DNA of 64,000 nucleotides, from the NCBI GenBank assembly GCA_032164245.1, contig JAVMKO010000009.1, positions 83,928,712 through 83,992,711 on the forward strand. Direction: 5' to 3'. Made by a program: the position numbers and the translations under genes. Shown piece by piece: positions 44,831-57,020 of this stretch. Under the pieces are notes generated by a model. The model worked only from the letters and a program-made list of their open reading frames with translations. It did no database searches and was not told the DNA's origin. The first letter of the stretch is position 1. Every line of letters starts with the position of its first letter. Source of the stretch: Sternotherus odoratus. Lineage: Eukaryota; Chordata; Testudines; Kinosternidae.

Positions 44831-45526
44831 TGAGGAGGGGGAAGCAGAATAGAAAGATATTCCATTAGTGTCTTCATAGCAAGGAAGAAGCGCTTGGGTG
44901 GGAGAACAAAATGCTCCTACTTTCTAGAAACCACAGAATTGAGGGGAATGTGCACGCATGCAGGCATGCCCTCAGGTTTTTCAGAGATCAAAACACAGAC
45001 GAAGGAGTCGGAGTGAAGGAGCAATCTGAGATTATATTTGGAGTTTCATTCACTTACATCTCACTTTCACACATGTATAATGTTTTTCCTTCTCCTTCTC
45101 TCCAGACAGCTCAGACTACTTCTTCAGTTTTGGTAGTGATGGGGAGTAGGTGAAGTTACTATATCAGGTAGAGGGGGGCCGTGCCTTTGAACCGGGGCTC
45201 CCTGGAAAGTATTGTTTGAGGACTGGGTTTGTCCTATTAAACGTGTTGATTACCAGGCTTTTCTGGGGACTCAGCACAGTTCCTCTCAGCCCATCTTTGT
45301 CAGACATTAAGAGCTGCCTATCCATTCATAAATGGATGACCAAATCTGTGGATCTGATCTGGTTTCCTAATAATTTATGCCTAAAATTGGCCCTCTAATA
45401 GTTTAATGAACATCCTTATAGACCTCTTAATCCTTCTCAACTGCAAAATCTGTTGGGCACTTAGATGCAACTATGGATTGGCTACAGCCCTGTTTTGAAG
45501 CAGTCTGCCTGTTAGATATCTGCAGT

Positions 45527-45690
45527 GTAATTGTAGCTGTGTTGGTCCCAGAATATTAGAGACACAAGGTGGGTGAAGTAATAGCTTTTATTGGACTAAC
45601 TTCTGTTGATGGGAGAGATGAGCTCAAAAGTTTATAAAAGATATTACCTCATCCACATTGTGTGTGTCTCAAATATTTGTCAGTCATAGA
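45527..45690. mobile_element. Second-family Penelope-like terminus, fold-back
   Basis: The left arm GACACAAGGTGGGTGAAGTA with TTTTATTGGACTAACTTCTG is mirrored by ATAAAAGATATTACCTCATC and CACATTGTGTGTGTCTC. It is the same block as at 12305-12560 and 50434-50560. The left side carries the longer outer end (TAGCTGTGTTGGTCCCAGAA). Confidence 0.7.
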
Positions 45691-45923
45691 ATGGACTGCT
45701 ATAATCCAGGCAGAAGCGGCTTCTTCAATCATCTTTGGAAAGTCGCAGAAAGTGCTGTGTGGTGTTAGGTTACTATCAATACCCTAAATTAGATAGCCCG
45801 TGATGTTATCACATTGGCTGCAGCCGCTCTGGCATTGTCTAATTAGAAGAGATTGAGATTAGGTTGTGGTTAGTTAATGCATATTTTCCCTAGGATGACC
45901 TTGACTAGCTAAATTCAGGTGTT

Positions 45924-46035
45924 AGGTCTGGTCTGCATTTAAAACATAGGTTGGGGTGAAAAATCCACACCCCCGAGCAATGTAGCTATTCCAAGCTAAG
46001 CCCTGGTGTAGATTCTTCTGTTGACCTGGCTGCTC
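45924..46035. mobile_element. MITE fragment, same family as 4528-4770
   Basis: It contains AGGTCTGGTCTGCATTTAAA, GGGGTGAAAAATCCACACCC and CTTCTGTTGACCTGGCTGC, the reverse orientation of blocks in the 4.5-kb copy. Confidence 0.5.
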
Positions 46036-46754
46036 TAATTTATATCAAATTTCCATTTCAGATTGGCCAAAAGCAAATAAAATTAGAGGAAAATTTATCA
46101 ATTATAATTTGACTTCCATTTTAAAAAATAAGGTAAATATGAAAAAGATCCAGAAAAAGGAAATGAAAACTTAACAGTGTAGTTAAATTGTAGTGTAGAT
46201 GCAGTACACTATCTCATTTCTAACTGACCAACACTCACCTCTGTCTCCCTCTTCATTATTAAACTGTTTAATATTTTGGAATCATTCTGGATAGGGAGTG
46301 AATGTATTTAGGTGAGCTTCAGTCAATAGAACTGTTTGGCAATAGACAAAACTTCTCTGTAGTTGTTATAAACTTTAATATAAATCTTCTGTAGTTCACA
46401 GACTGATCTAATAAAACAAACTTGCTTTGGACCAGTTACTTACAGCACTGTCAATCTGGTTGCCTTGCATGTGTGGTGAGCGCTCAAAACTGTTGTTGCT
46501 TTGGAAAATGAGCATAGTGCTCTAAACACTTTTAATGCTAATTGATAGCAAGAGCATTTCTTATTGAGCTGCAGTTCACCAGCACAGTTGCTGAACTGAG
46601 ACTGAAAAAGGGTGAAGGGGGAATGTGCTTGGTTTTTTTTACTAAAAAGTAAAAGCAAGTGACTTATGAAGAAATTATTTTATCTACTGCTCTTCTGTAA
46701 GAAGCATTGTGACCAAGTAAAACTGAATTTTGTTTGTACCTGTGATATAAATAG
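46036..46754. other. Unique DNA, nothing recognised
   Basis: No gene or repeat supported. Confidence 0.4.
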
Positions 46755-47723
46755 ATAAAATAGTCATACTCCGTCAAACCAATACTCCTCTAACCCAATA
46801 TACTGTCTTTTGACAGTGGCTAATGCCAGGTGCTTCTGAGGGAATGAATAGAACAGGCAGTCATTGAGTGATCCATCCCTGTTACCCATTCCCAGTTTCT
46901 GACCGTCAGAGGCTTAGCGATACCCAAAGTATGGGGTTGTATCTTTGCTGTGCCTAATAGCCACCGATGGATCCATCTTCCATGAAATTATCTAATTCCT
47001 TTTTGAGCCCCATTATAGTTTTGTCCTTCACAACATCCCCGGCAATGAGTTCCACAGGTTGGCTGTGCATTGGATGAAGAAGTACTTCCATTTGTTTGTT
47101 TAAACCTGCTACCTATTTATTTCACTGGGTAAACCCTGTTTTTTGTGTTACATGATTTTATAATGTCTTTCATATCCCCCTTTAGTCATCTTTTTAAAAC
47201 TGAAAAGTTCCAGTCTTTTTTTTTAATGTTTTCCATATATGTTCCATTTCCTTAATCATTATTGTTGGCCTTCTCTGTACCTTTTCTGTTGCCAGGATTG
47301 CCTCTGGAGCCTTTTTTAAAAGCTGGTGTTGCATTAGCTATTCTCCAATCATCTGGTACAGAGGGTGATTTAAATCTTAGGTTATATACCAGTTAGTAGT
47401 TCTTCAGTTTCATATACAAGTTCCTTCAGAACTCTTGGGTGAATATCATCTGGTCCTGGGGACTTACTACTGTATAACTTATAAGTTTGTTCCAAAGCTG
47501 CCTCTATTGATACCTCAGTCAAAGAATGGCTCAGGTGTGAGAATCTCCATCACATCCTCTGCATCAGTCTTCACTGCAAATAATTCATGTAGCGTTTCCA
47601 CAATGGCCTGCTATTCCTTGGGTGCTCTTTTTAACACCTTGAGAGTCCAGTGGCCCCACTGCTTGTCAGGCTTCCTGCTTCTGATGTACTTACAATTTTT
47701 TTTTTATTTTTTTTTTGCTGTTA

Positions 47724-47726
<3 letters not shown>

Positions 47727-47811
<85 letters not shown>
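47727..47811. repeat. (TC)n microsatellite, about 42 units
   Basis: An uninterrupted TC run of about 85 bp inside the antisense CR1, preceded by T-rich sequence. Its length and purity suggest a polymorphic locus. Confidence 0.95.
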
Positions 47812-47817
<6 letters not shown>

Positions 47818-49109
47818 CTTTCTAGCTGTTCTTAAAGTTCTTTTTTGGCATTCATAATTATACTTGAGTTGCCAGAGTTTATGCTGCTTTCAGTTTTTCA
47901 CAGTAGGATTTAACTTCCAATTTTTAGAGGATGCCTTTTTTGCATCTAAGCGCTTCTTTTACTTTGTTTAGCAATAGTGGCACTTTTTTAGTCCTCTTAT
48001 TATGTTTTTTATTTTGGGATATACATTTAATTTAAGCCTCTATCATGTTTTTAAAAGTTTCCCTGCAGTTTGCAGGCATTTCCCTTTTGAGACTGTGCCT
48101 TTTAATATCCATTTAACTAGCTTTCTCATTTTTGTGTAGTTCCCATTTCTGAAGATAAATGCTTCTAGTGGGCTCTTTAGTATTCCTTCCTCCCACCCCA
48201 AGGGATGTTACAATTAATTTTACTATGCTCCCTATTACCAAGCTGTTCAGCTAGATTCACCTCTTGGATCAGATCCTATGCTTCACTTAGGACTAAATCA
48301 AAAATTGCTTCTCCCCTTGTGAGTTCCAGGACTGGCTGCTCCAAAAAAGTCATTAATGGTGTCTAGAAACTTTATCTTTGCATTCCATCCTGAGGTGACA
48401 CATAACTAATCAATATAAGGATAGTTGAAATCCCCCACTATTACTGAATCTTCTATTTTTATATCCTCTCTAATCTTTTGGTGCATTTCACGAACACCAT
48501 CCTGGTCAGGTGGTTGGTAGTATATCCCTATTGCTATATTCTTATTATTCAAGCATAGAATTACTATCCATTGAGATTCTATGGTACAGTTTAATTCATT
48601 TAAGATTTTTACTATATTTGACTTTATGCTTTCTTTCAGAGCTAGTGCCACTTCACTACCAGAATGACCTACTCTATCATTCCTATATATTTTGCATCCT
48701 GTTATTACTGTGGCCCATTGATTATAGTCAGTCCATCAAGTTTCTGTGATGCCTCTTATATCAGTATCCTCATTTAATACCAGGCACTCAAGTTCAACCA
48801 TCTTAGTATTTAGACTTCTAGCATTTGCATACAATCACTTGCTTTTTAGCTGTCTGCCATTATGTGATGTAATTGAATGGGACTGTTTCTATTCAGCTCC
48901 TACCTTTCTTCTATCTTCTCTTCCTAACTAGGATATAGAAAATCCCTGTTAATAGATCCTTCCCTAAGGGATGTCTCTGAACCATGTTTTCTATCTCTAT
49001 TGGACTTCCCCCAGCCGTTAGGTATAAACTCTTCTACAGCCTTTTTAATTGTACAAGCCAGCAATCTGATTCTGTTTTGGTTTAGGTGGAGCCCATTCTT
49101 CCTTTATAA

Positions 49110-49293
49110 CAGCGGTGTCCAATAGAAATTTACTGCCCACGCATCTTAACTCAGCCTCCAGATTTTACTTGGATTTTATCAAATTTACTGCAGGAAAAGG
49201 TGGATTCAGACCAATGCATTGCTCATGCATTAGCCACAATTCATTAGTCTATTCACCACACCTGGCCAGTGGTGAATATGTTGGACACTGCTG
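49110..49293. mobile_element. Small hAT element nested in CR1
   Basis: The termini are CAGCGGTGTCCAATAG and TATGTTGGACACTGCTG. The 8-bp duplications CTTTATAA (49102-49109) and CTTTCTAA (49294-49301) differ at one base. The CR1 sequence (GGAGCCCATTCTT / GCTCCTTCTTTCCC) continues across the insertion. Confidence 0.88.
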
Positions 49294-49545
49294 CTTTCTA
49301 AGCTCCTTCTTTCCCAAAAGATTCCCCAGTTCATAATAAACCTAAAACTATCTTCCCTGTACCATTGTCTCATCCATTCATTGAGACTCTACAGTTCTGC
49401 CTAACTGGTCCTGAGTGTGGAACTGGAAGCATTTTAGCGAGTGTGCCATGGAGGGTCCTGGACTTCAATCTCTGACCGAGCAACCTAAATTGGGCCTCCT
49501 GAACCTTTCTCCTCCACATACCATGACCACTGGCTCCTCATTTTA

Positions 49546-50433
49546 GAGAGGTATGTTAAGTTTGAAGTTTGTTAAAGCTTGCTATAAACTTTCCTTAAAA
49601 TCTCAGTCATAATTGTGGGGAAAAAAGTTCTTTTAACCTGATTTAAAATTAGACGTGAAAATGGAGAGTCCAAAATCAGATTGTGTTGCTTTTGAATGCT
49701 ATGTCAAAACAAAACTCAAGTAATAGCAAGAGATTTAAGAAAATAAGGCAGACTTTAAGAGTTCAGTAAAATTCTCTCTCAACTGGAAATTCTTGTTGGG
49801 GGAACATTTACAAAAAACATTTCTGATCATTGTTCATATTTATAACCTGAATTAATGAATTAATACATTCAAAACACTTGTTCAAATAATTCTACCAAAT
49901 GTCTTCTAGAATAACAAACATGCAGTGCCATTTTTTTTTTACCATTTCTAGTGTCTGGTTACATGACTTGGAAAAATTATTTTGCTTGTTTTTAAAAGGT
50001 TATATCTCTGACTGTCTTGTATTAAAAGAATTTTTACAATCAAGGTGTTGCTCCCTGCAGTGTATTCAGTAATTCCTGGAGCTATCAAAGTGTAAAATGT
50101 TTGCCTTATTAACATGCCATTACAATGGAAAGATTGTTTAAAAAAACCCAAAACTCATGTAATCCACATAACACTTAACTGGTAATGCTGCAACTTGGTT
50201 TATTTCCAGAGAACCAACTGTTATCTCACTTCAGTTAGTTGAATGTCATGTGTTTTGCTAGTCTGAAAACCAGATGAGGAAAATCTGCAAATAAATATTT
50301 TCCAGTAGGGTGTGTGTTTGTGTTGGGGGTGGAGGAGAATGACTTTTTATTCCTTGAAGTTAAATCTCCTTGTCAGATAAAGGGAATCCACTGTATCTAA
50401 GTGGCTGCAAAGTTTTCTCTCACATGGTGCATT
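49546..50433. other. Unique DNA, nothing recognised
   Basis: AT-rich; no gene or repeat supported. Confidence 0.4.
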
Positions 50434-50560
50434 CTAGACAGACAAGGTGGGTGAGATAATACCTTTTATTAGACCAACTTCTGTTGGTGAGGGGGAGACA
50501 ATCTAATGAAAAATATTACTTTACCCACATTGTCTCTCTAATCCTGGGACCGATTTCGCC
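50434..50560. mobile_element. Second-family Penelope-like terminus, fold-back
   Basis: GACAGACAAGGTGGGTGAGA and TTTTATTAGACCAACTTCTG on the left are mirrored by AAAAATATTACTTTACCCAC and ATTGTCTCTCTAATCCTGGG on the right. The right side has the longer outer end (CTGGGACC). Confidence 0.7.
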
Positions 50561-52122
50561 CCAGCCGTGCATAGTGCATATTAAACTGTTACTGCAGCAA
50601 ATTCTTCAGCAAGTTTCTAGTTTGTGGGAAAACTGTTGAAAGTGTGGGTGAAATCTGCAGTATTTCATGTTTAAACATGTGATGCATACCCTGAATGGAA
50701 GGAAATCTGACTACTGCTTCACTTTTAATATTGAAGGATTTGTTTTTCCCTTTTTTAGGAGTAGCTCTGCTTACACTGCTATAAACACTGAAGCTTGTCT
50801 CATAATAGCGTTTTGACAGCACTAAGAGCAGGCTACAAATCACTTTTGTATTACTCTCCCCACTCACAGCCTACTCTTCTCCACTCTCAATTGTTTCTCA
50901 TGTTTTTGTTTTTATTTAGGGCAACCAAGCATCTCTGAAAGTATTAATCATCTTTCAAAGTAACTTTTGTAGACTTACACTCTTCAGGAAGTGAACAGAA
51001 ATGTCATAGTGATCTCTAGAAGCATTACTGCTTTAATAATATATTGGCACCTACATTCTGTGTCTTTGAGGAATTATTTATTTATTTTGTAAATGTTTTC
51101 TGGATAACTTGTGATCTTTTCAGTTCAAAATACAATCAAAATAGCCTTGCTTATATTCAGTAATGAACTACAGCTTGTTTTACTTTTTATTTCTTCTCTT
51201 ATTGAGTTTTTAAAACAAAAACACCCTGCTAAATGAGATTTAGTTCCTAATGCAGAGCAGAGGCTTGTTGATATGCTGACATTTTAAGAGGACAACTTCC
51301 TTGTTCACATGCCCACTCTTTCCACAATATTTTAAATGTGTATTTTGCATTTTATTGGGGTCATTGCAGTGAAAATGGACATATTTCCATTGGCTTCAAT
51401 AGGACTCAAGTTCATGCTTTAATACCCAGGCAAAGCAACAGGAGTTAATTTGCCTTACTTAGAATTGAACAATATTAACTCTTTCACCTGCATAGCCTTA
51501 AAAATCATGTTTATCAGCTGACTGTAATATAATAAAATATTGCCAGGGTAGTTGGGCCAGTTCTTAAAATAATAAAAAAAAAATAATAATAATAAAAAAA
51601 AGCACGGTTAGATGGATTTTAGGAAGGAAAAGGAAAAGGCCTGCGGGAAAGTCTGTGAGTGGGGCAGGGAGATGGGTAAGGAAAATGGTATGCTAACATT
51701 TTGTAAAGCTTTCAGGGATCCTGACTAAAAGTGTTATGTAACGTTGGTTGGTCTCTTTCAGTGTCTAGGCTTGTGTCTTGAGACCTGAGTTTAAAATTCT
51801 GGTTGTGAAGTGAAGATCACATTTGAATTTCATGTCTTTGATGGAAATGCCTTTTGAGCTTTAGTAGTTCTACTTCATTTTTTGTTGATTAAAATAGCTT
51901 TTCATGATAGTTCATGTCAGCTCAGCATTTTAATAGCGCTAAAGCACACAATACCAATTTTTTAAAATTTGAAGTTGGGTTTCTAAATTTAGTTTAAAGC
52001 AAAGTGTTTTTTTGTTTTTTTTTCCCTTTTGACTCTGGTATTGAAACAGGTTTAAAATGGGTTTTGAAGTGTACAGTTTTCTCTAGAATAAAGAAATTGG
52101 GTGGAAAAAATAGAAAAACAAG
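50561..52122. other. AT-rich unique DNA with an AAT-rich patch
   Basis: A low-complexity AAT/A-rich tract lies at about 51567-51600. Nothing else is recognised. Confidence 0.4.
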
Positions 52123-52124
52123 TA

Positions 52125-52328
52125 CAGTAAAAACTGTTTTATCCGGTACTACACCAACCGGAAAGCTCTATAAACTGGCATTTTTGATCTTCATTGAAAT
52201 TCCAGTTTATAGTATGGTTGGCACGGCACTGGTTGTGGCCCGTACTCCCTCTCTCTTAGTTAACTGGCATTTTTCACTTACCGGCACCCCCCATTCCCTC
52301 GACGTGCTGGATAAAACAGCATTTACTG
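52125..52328. mobile_element. Tigger-like MITE
   Basis: The termini are CAGTAAAAACTGTTTTATCC and the reverse complement of GGATAAAACAGCATTTACTG. TA flanks it at 52123-52124 and 52329-52330. About 204 bp, non-coding. Confidence 0.85.
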
Positions 52329-52725
52329 TAATTTTGAAGTTGGGTTCTCACAAATAATTGTAGCACTGACTGTTACCCTGTTCTCATTTGATTTTTGTTG
52401 CATATGTGGCACTTATTAGAGATGGACTCTCCTCCCCTTCTCCCGCCTTGAGGAGTAGCTCAATACTATAGGTCTTTATTTTCATGTTTTAAAATGTTTA
52501 ATCTTTTATTGTTATCCAAGTCTCTAGATTATTATAATAGTAGGCATACATCACACAACCAGCATAAAATTAGACACTGATAGTGCCCTGTAGTCAAATG
52601 AGGCCCAGGACTAGAATTGCAGAATTTGAGGTCATGTTGAAAGTGGTTGGGAGAAGTGTTGGGAAGTTTTCAAATTGCATACTTACACTATGCCTATTTC
52701 TAGCTAATGCATTGGTAAACTCTTA

Positions 52726-53999
52726 GGGTACATCTACTAAATTGTATCAAATTTATAGAAGTTGATTTTTCAGAACATATTTTATATATTCAATTGTGTC
52801 CCCACTAAACGTGCTAAGTCGGTGGAGTGCGTTCACAGTGCCAAGGCTAGCATCAATTCTCAGAGCGGTGCACTGTGGGTAACTATCTCATAGTTCCCGC
52901 AGTCTTTGCCGCCCATTGGAATTCTGGGTTTAGCTCCCAGTGCATGACGGGGCAGTAAAATTCTCGCTGGTTTTCCTGGACTCATCTCGTCAGTCGCCCC
53001 TCCCTATGTACAAGGTATGTCAGACAGTGGTTTTGTGCCATTTTTCCTGTAGCAGACGGTGCAGTAGGTATGCAGAACTCTGCTGTCCCACGTGCTATAG
53101 GATTGAAAGCTATTGTCACCCATACACCACCGCTTCTGCTGCAACTCTGCTCTGCTGGCTTACAAATCGTGCAGTAGGCGTCACACGTACTCCACTGCTT
53201 CCGCTGCCACTCTGCTCTCCTGCTCTTCTTCATTTTGCACCTTTTTTCCTGGATTACCCGTGCAGGCACCATATCATGGCAAGCATGGAGCCTGCTCAGC
53301 TCACCGCTGCAGTTGTGACCATTGTAAATACTTCTTGCATTGTCCAGCAGTATGTGCAGAACCTGCAAAACTGGCTAAGGAAGCGATGACTTTGCGATCA
53401 CGATAGTGATGAGGGCATGGATACAGACATTCCAGAAGAAAGGCATGTGGCGATTGGGACATCCTGGTGACGTTGGGCCAGGATCATGCCATGGAACGCT
53501 GATTCTGTGCTCGCGAAACAAGCGCAGACTGGTGGGACCGCATAGTGTTGCAGGTATGGGATGATTCCCAGTGTCTGTGAAACTTTCGCATGCGTAGGGC
53601 CACTTTCATGAAACTTCGTGAGTTGCTGCCCCCTGCCCTGAAGTGAAAAGACACCAAAATGAGAGCAGCTGTCACAGGGACACACAAGTGTCGTGTGAAA
53701 AATCTGTCAGGCGTTGCAAGCTTCCACAGGGCTAGTGCATATGAGTTGAAAGTGTTGTCCAGAGCGGTCACAATGGAGCATTCTGGGATAGCCAATAATG
53801 TCTAATTGTGTCCCCAGTACCTCTAATCCAGAACTGTGATGTCGATTTTAGTGCTACTCCCCTTGCTGAGGTGGATTACAGAAACTGGCTCTAAGAGCTC
53901 TTTAAATTGACAGAACCGTGTTGGTCGTGTGGACGGAATCAGTTTTAATTCGATTTAACTCGGCTAATTCTGAAATAATCGCATTCTGTAGACCAGCTC
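52726..53999 (+). mobile_element. PIF/Harbinger deletion derivative with transposase remnants
   Basis: It is flanked by TTA at 52723-52725 and 54000-54002. The ends are imperfect inverse copies (GGGTACATCTAC and GTAGACCAGCTC), with a longer subterminal block rich in TTCAATTGTG / AATTCGATTTAAC. The interior holds a decayed transposase N-terminal region (see 53276-53720) and then jumps to the right subterminal region, so the catalytic DDE part is deleted. It is a non-autonomous descendant of a larger element. Confidence 0.8.
53276..53720 (+). pseudogene. Harbinger (HARBI1-like) transposase N-terminal remnant
   Basis: From ATG at 53276 the frame reads MASMEPAQLTAAVVTIV to a stop at 53387-53389. 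After frame disruption, decayed codons at about 53500-53680 give DWWDRIVLQVWDDSQ, NFRMRRATFMKLRELLPPAL and KDTKMRAAVT, interrupted by stops. The F-x-x-L-x-x-x-L-x-P-x-L ... T-x-M-R pattern is the N-terminal helix region of PIF/Harbinger transposases. The DDE nuclease is absent. Assignment is from motif pattern and recall of intact turtle copies, without a search. Confidence 0.65.
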
Positions 54000-54002
54000 T
54001 TA

Positions 54003-54867
54003 CTGTCTCAAACACTAGATAGGGCACACAAGAGTAGGGCATTAACACACTTGTTTGACTAGAACAGCAACACCAACAGTGGTGAACATTAGGAGAAGAT
54101 GAGTTCAAATAGAGGATGAAATTGGTATCTTTTTAAAAATGCTAATGGCACTTTATTATAAAACTACTACTAATCAGCACTATTATAATCATATTGCCTT
54201 TTAATGTACAATAATGGATTAGTCTAAGATACTTCCAAATTAAAGAAATAAAAAACTCCAGTATAGTTAATCAACTTCTTAGGTGGTTCTGTTCATTGGC
54301 TTACCTTCGAGGGTCAGAGCTGATCAGTGACTAATGAATTCTTGCTCTTTGGCAATAGGTTGGTTTCATCACAGCCACTGTAACTGCAAATATTAGTTTG
54401 GGTACAAGGGAATGGCTGAATTGCGTATGTGTACGTTTATACCTGCTGAGCCAGTGTGACACATGACATCTTGAGGCCATTGTTGTTTTTTTTAATTAGT
54501 CTGTTTATTGGCTTTTAGTATCTTCTGTTAATCCATAAACAGAAACTCTTTAGTCCCCTTGTTTTTAGATATTGCAGGAACAGCCAAACATTTCTACATT
54601 CAGACAGGAAATCCATAGTATATATTAAGCATAAAGTGGAGCTTAATACTGTGGTGGTGTGCTTTAAGGCTGTATACATTAATTTATATTATTCTTGCTA
54701 TACAGTTTTAAGTCTAGTTTCTCCCATGTGGTTATGTGTTAGCAAATATCCAATTACTTTTTTTTTGTAATTTAAAAGAATGCTAAAACATGGATTCGGG
54801 TAGGGCAAGCTCGAATCTGTCTAGTTATAGGTATGCAAATCAGTCTTTTCAGTGCATTACTGGTAAG
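54003..54867. other. Unique DNA, nothing recognised
   Basis: AT-rich; no gene or repeat supported. Confidence 0.4.
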
Positions 54868-55030
54868 TGTGGATTAACCAGGATGTCAAAAATCTGACAC
54901 AAAACCCCCAAAATTTTAACTCCCCCTCCCCCCCCCCCCCATTTCCCTATGGATGGTGATTATCCGGGATTTTATTAACCAGGATTAATTTTTTCCCTAC
55001 ATCCCGGATAATCAACAGTCGACTCTACTG
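54868..55030. mobile_element. Tigger/pogo-like MITE fragment
   Basis: It ends GATAATCAACAGTCGACTCTACTG before TA at 55031-55032, and contains GGATTAACCAGGATG at the left. This is the reverse orientation of the 6111-6423 family. The left terminus and part of the core are missing; a C run lies at about 54928-54940. Confidence 0.7.
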
Positions 55031-55032
55031 TA

Positions 55033-56486
55033 TAGTCTTAAAAAGGGCCTGTTACTCATGTCTTATTTTGACAGACTCCCATCAGCTAAAAATGGATCTT
55101 TGCAGTTTGCAAGACTTCAGTTTTTTCTATAGGATTGCAGAACATAAATGTAATTCTTCCATATTCAGCAAGTACATCTGGATTTTGCCAGTTTCAAACT
55201 GTTGCCAGTGCAATTTTTTTTTTCAAAATACTGAGAGATTAGCCCCTAGTTGCTTTCCGAGTAAATGCAAACTGTTTTTGAGTTAGAATAATGAAAGGAA
55301 CTCCCCAAACTGCTTTAGTTTATGCTACTGTAACTTTAAACTGCCCAGTGCCATTTTGGGGGAAACTTGTAAAGACATGCTGTGCTAAGTTTTAGCTTAG
55401 AACAGATTCTTAGAGTAGTTATAAATTTGAAAATAAAGATTTATAATGGATGTGTTCACAGTCCCTTTACAGTAGCGCTTTCAGACCAGCTAGAATATAT
55501 CTATATCTATAGATCTAGATAGAAAGAAATTTACAGAAAAATCTGTCAGGAATACTAGTGATAAATGTAAACACTAGCTCTGCTTCTACCTTTTTTGAAG
55601 AGGCTATTACTGTGCTGGGACACAATGAAGCTATGCTGATAACCATAATAGCTAGCTTGGCATAATAGCATGATGCCCCATGTAAAAGAGACTCAGTATT
55701 CTAAACATATTGGTTTAGCTTACCCTGCCAATACACTAACATTGGTTTAAATAAGATGTTATTTGGTAGTATCTTTAAAACAAATATTAAACAATGATTT
55801 CAGTGAAATAAGATTTTATTTTTGTGCTTTTTCTAGTTATATAAACTCCTTATGCAAAATAATTTTTCATACAGTGCCTAAATGTCTGTTTTTAGCTGCT
55901 CACCTTTTAAGCATCCCTGTCAGTCATCAGCCCCTGGAGGGCACCAAACAGACCACAGAGCTGCAGAGTGGTCCCTGATGGACACCTGCGTGACCGGCAG
56001 CTTCGTCAGTATTTCAGGCAATTTGTGATCTGTTGGGGGGAGGGTGGAATCGGGGAGGGGGGCAATGAATTAGACTGTTGATAGCATCCCTACAAAGGCT
56101 GCTATTAACAGCATGCTATTCTGTGCTTCTCTACTGCAGAAGACAGAGTGATATTCGTGTTCCCACAGCATGTTGTAAAATGCATGAGATTTTGCTCATC
56201 CTTCTTGGAAATAGGAATAGAAAAATGAGAGCAACCTGAACCAGAAGCTTTTAGAAGAGCATGCAGAAATCTGCAGCAATTTATACTTATTCTTACATTT
56301 TGCTCCCCCAACAATGGATTAGAAGGACTGGCATTTTTGCAATGGGCTTTTTCTATAATGGCATTTTTGTATTGTCTGGCCAGAGCTTGCACAAGAGGAA
56401 AACAGGCTGCTGAATTTAGTCACTGATCTCTATTAGCCGTGGCCTAAGGCTATGCTGAGATTCATATCCCATTTGTATTGTTGCAG
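55033..56486. other. Putative intron, nothing recognised
   Basis: A short GC-richer stretch at 55928-56005 (CCCCTGGAGGGCACCAAAC) stands out from the AT-rich surroundings, but it has no clear splice context or conserved frame. Confidence 0.35.
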
Positions 56487-56531
56487 CTCAAAAGAAGAAT
56501 GTTCAGAGGATGACAAGTGTATTCTGAGTAG
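56487..56531 (+). CDS. Candidate 45-bp host exon, acidic segment
   Basis: A 45-bp segment between a good acceptor (TTTGTATTGTTGCAG) and a good donor (GAGTAG/GTATGT). Only one frame is open, the one that starts one base in. It reads SKEECSEDDKCILS after a leading split Ser codon. That frame is exactly the phase in which the candidate at 19324-19395 ends. The composition is acidic and serine-rich, as in a disordered linker. I do not recognise the protein. Confidence 0.5.
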
Positions 56532-57020
56532 GTATGTTGTTTCATTTTCATATGAAACCCATTTTTTTTCCTGCTACCATTGGTCAGAAATCAGGTTAAT
56601 AGGAACAGAATGAAGCACAGTGCTGCAAGCACAGTACTGCAGTGTCCCTGTTAAGGTAGAACAATAGCATTACAATAGCTTTAAAAAAAATCTTAGCTGG
56701 TTTAATTAAATAAAGCTGCATTGTGCTGGTTTGCACAGTGCAGTGGTTTTTTTAAAACATATACTGCAGTCAACGCTTCCCTAACGAGGTGGCACTATTG
56801 TTGAGTTAGAATGATAGAATCATCATATTGCTTTAGGGGACAGCAGGATTTAAAAGGAGATACCTCACAGCCCTATTTTACAGATTGGAAGCATCGGTTT
56901 AAGGGCATTGGCAGAATCGCTTGCTTGTTCTTAGCAGCAGCCACTGCTGTGTCAGTAGTGTGTGGAATGGAAGTCCTAGTTGGTAGTCTGTTATGGAAAC
57001 GCTGTTTACTGTTATTGTAG

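Larger units (their letters stand above)
46755..49545 (-). mobile_element. CR1 LINE, antisense, with internal deletion and nested repeats
   Basis: The plus strand starts with the reverse complement of the CR1 3' end (ATAGTCATACTCCGTCAAAC, ATGCCAGGTGCTTCTGAGG). It then jumps (about 47320) to the region between endonuclease and RT and runs to the 5' part near 49545. Minus-strand translation at 48406-48651 shows the apurinic-type endonuclease signature VIVGDFNYPYID and GIYYQPPDQDG. The RT core is missing. Nested are (TC)n at 47727-47811 and a hAT at 49110-49293. Confidence 0.8.

Noticed and set aside
52940..53389. A 149-codon frame taken as one gene
   Set aside because: Only the last 38 codons (from ATG 53276) fit the transposase-like text; the first part reads through non-coding subterminal sequence of the Harbinger element.
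55913..56005. A GC-rich segment resembling an exon (CCCCTGGAGGGCACC onward)
   Set aside because: An acceptor-like CATCAG precedes it, but there is no convincing donor and its frame hits a stop after about 15 codons.
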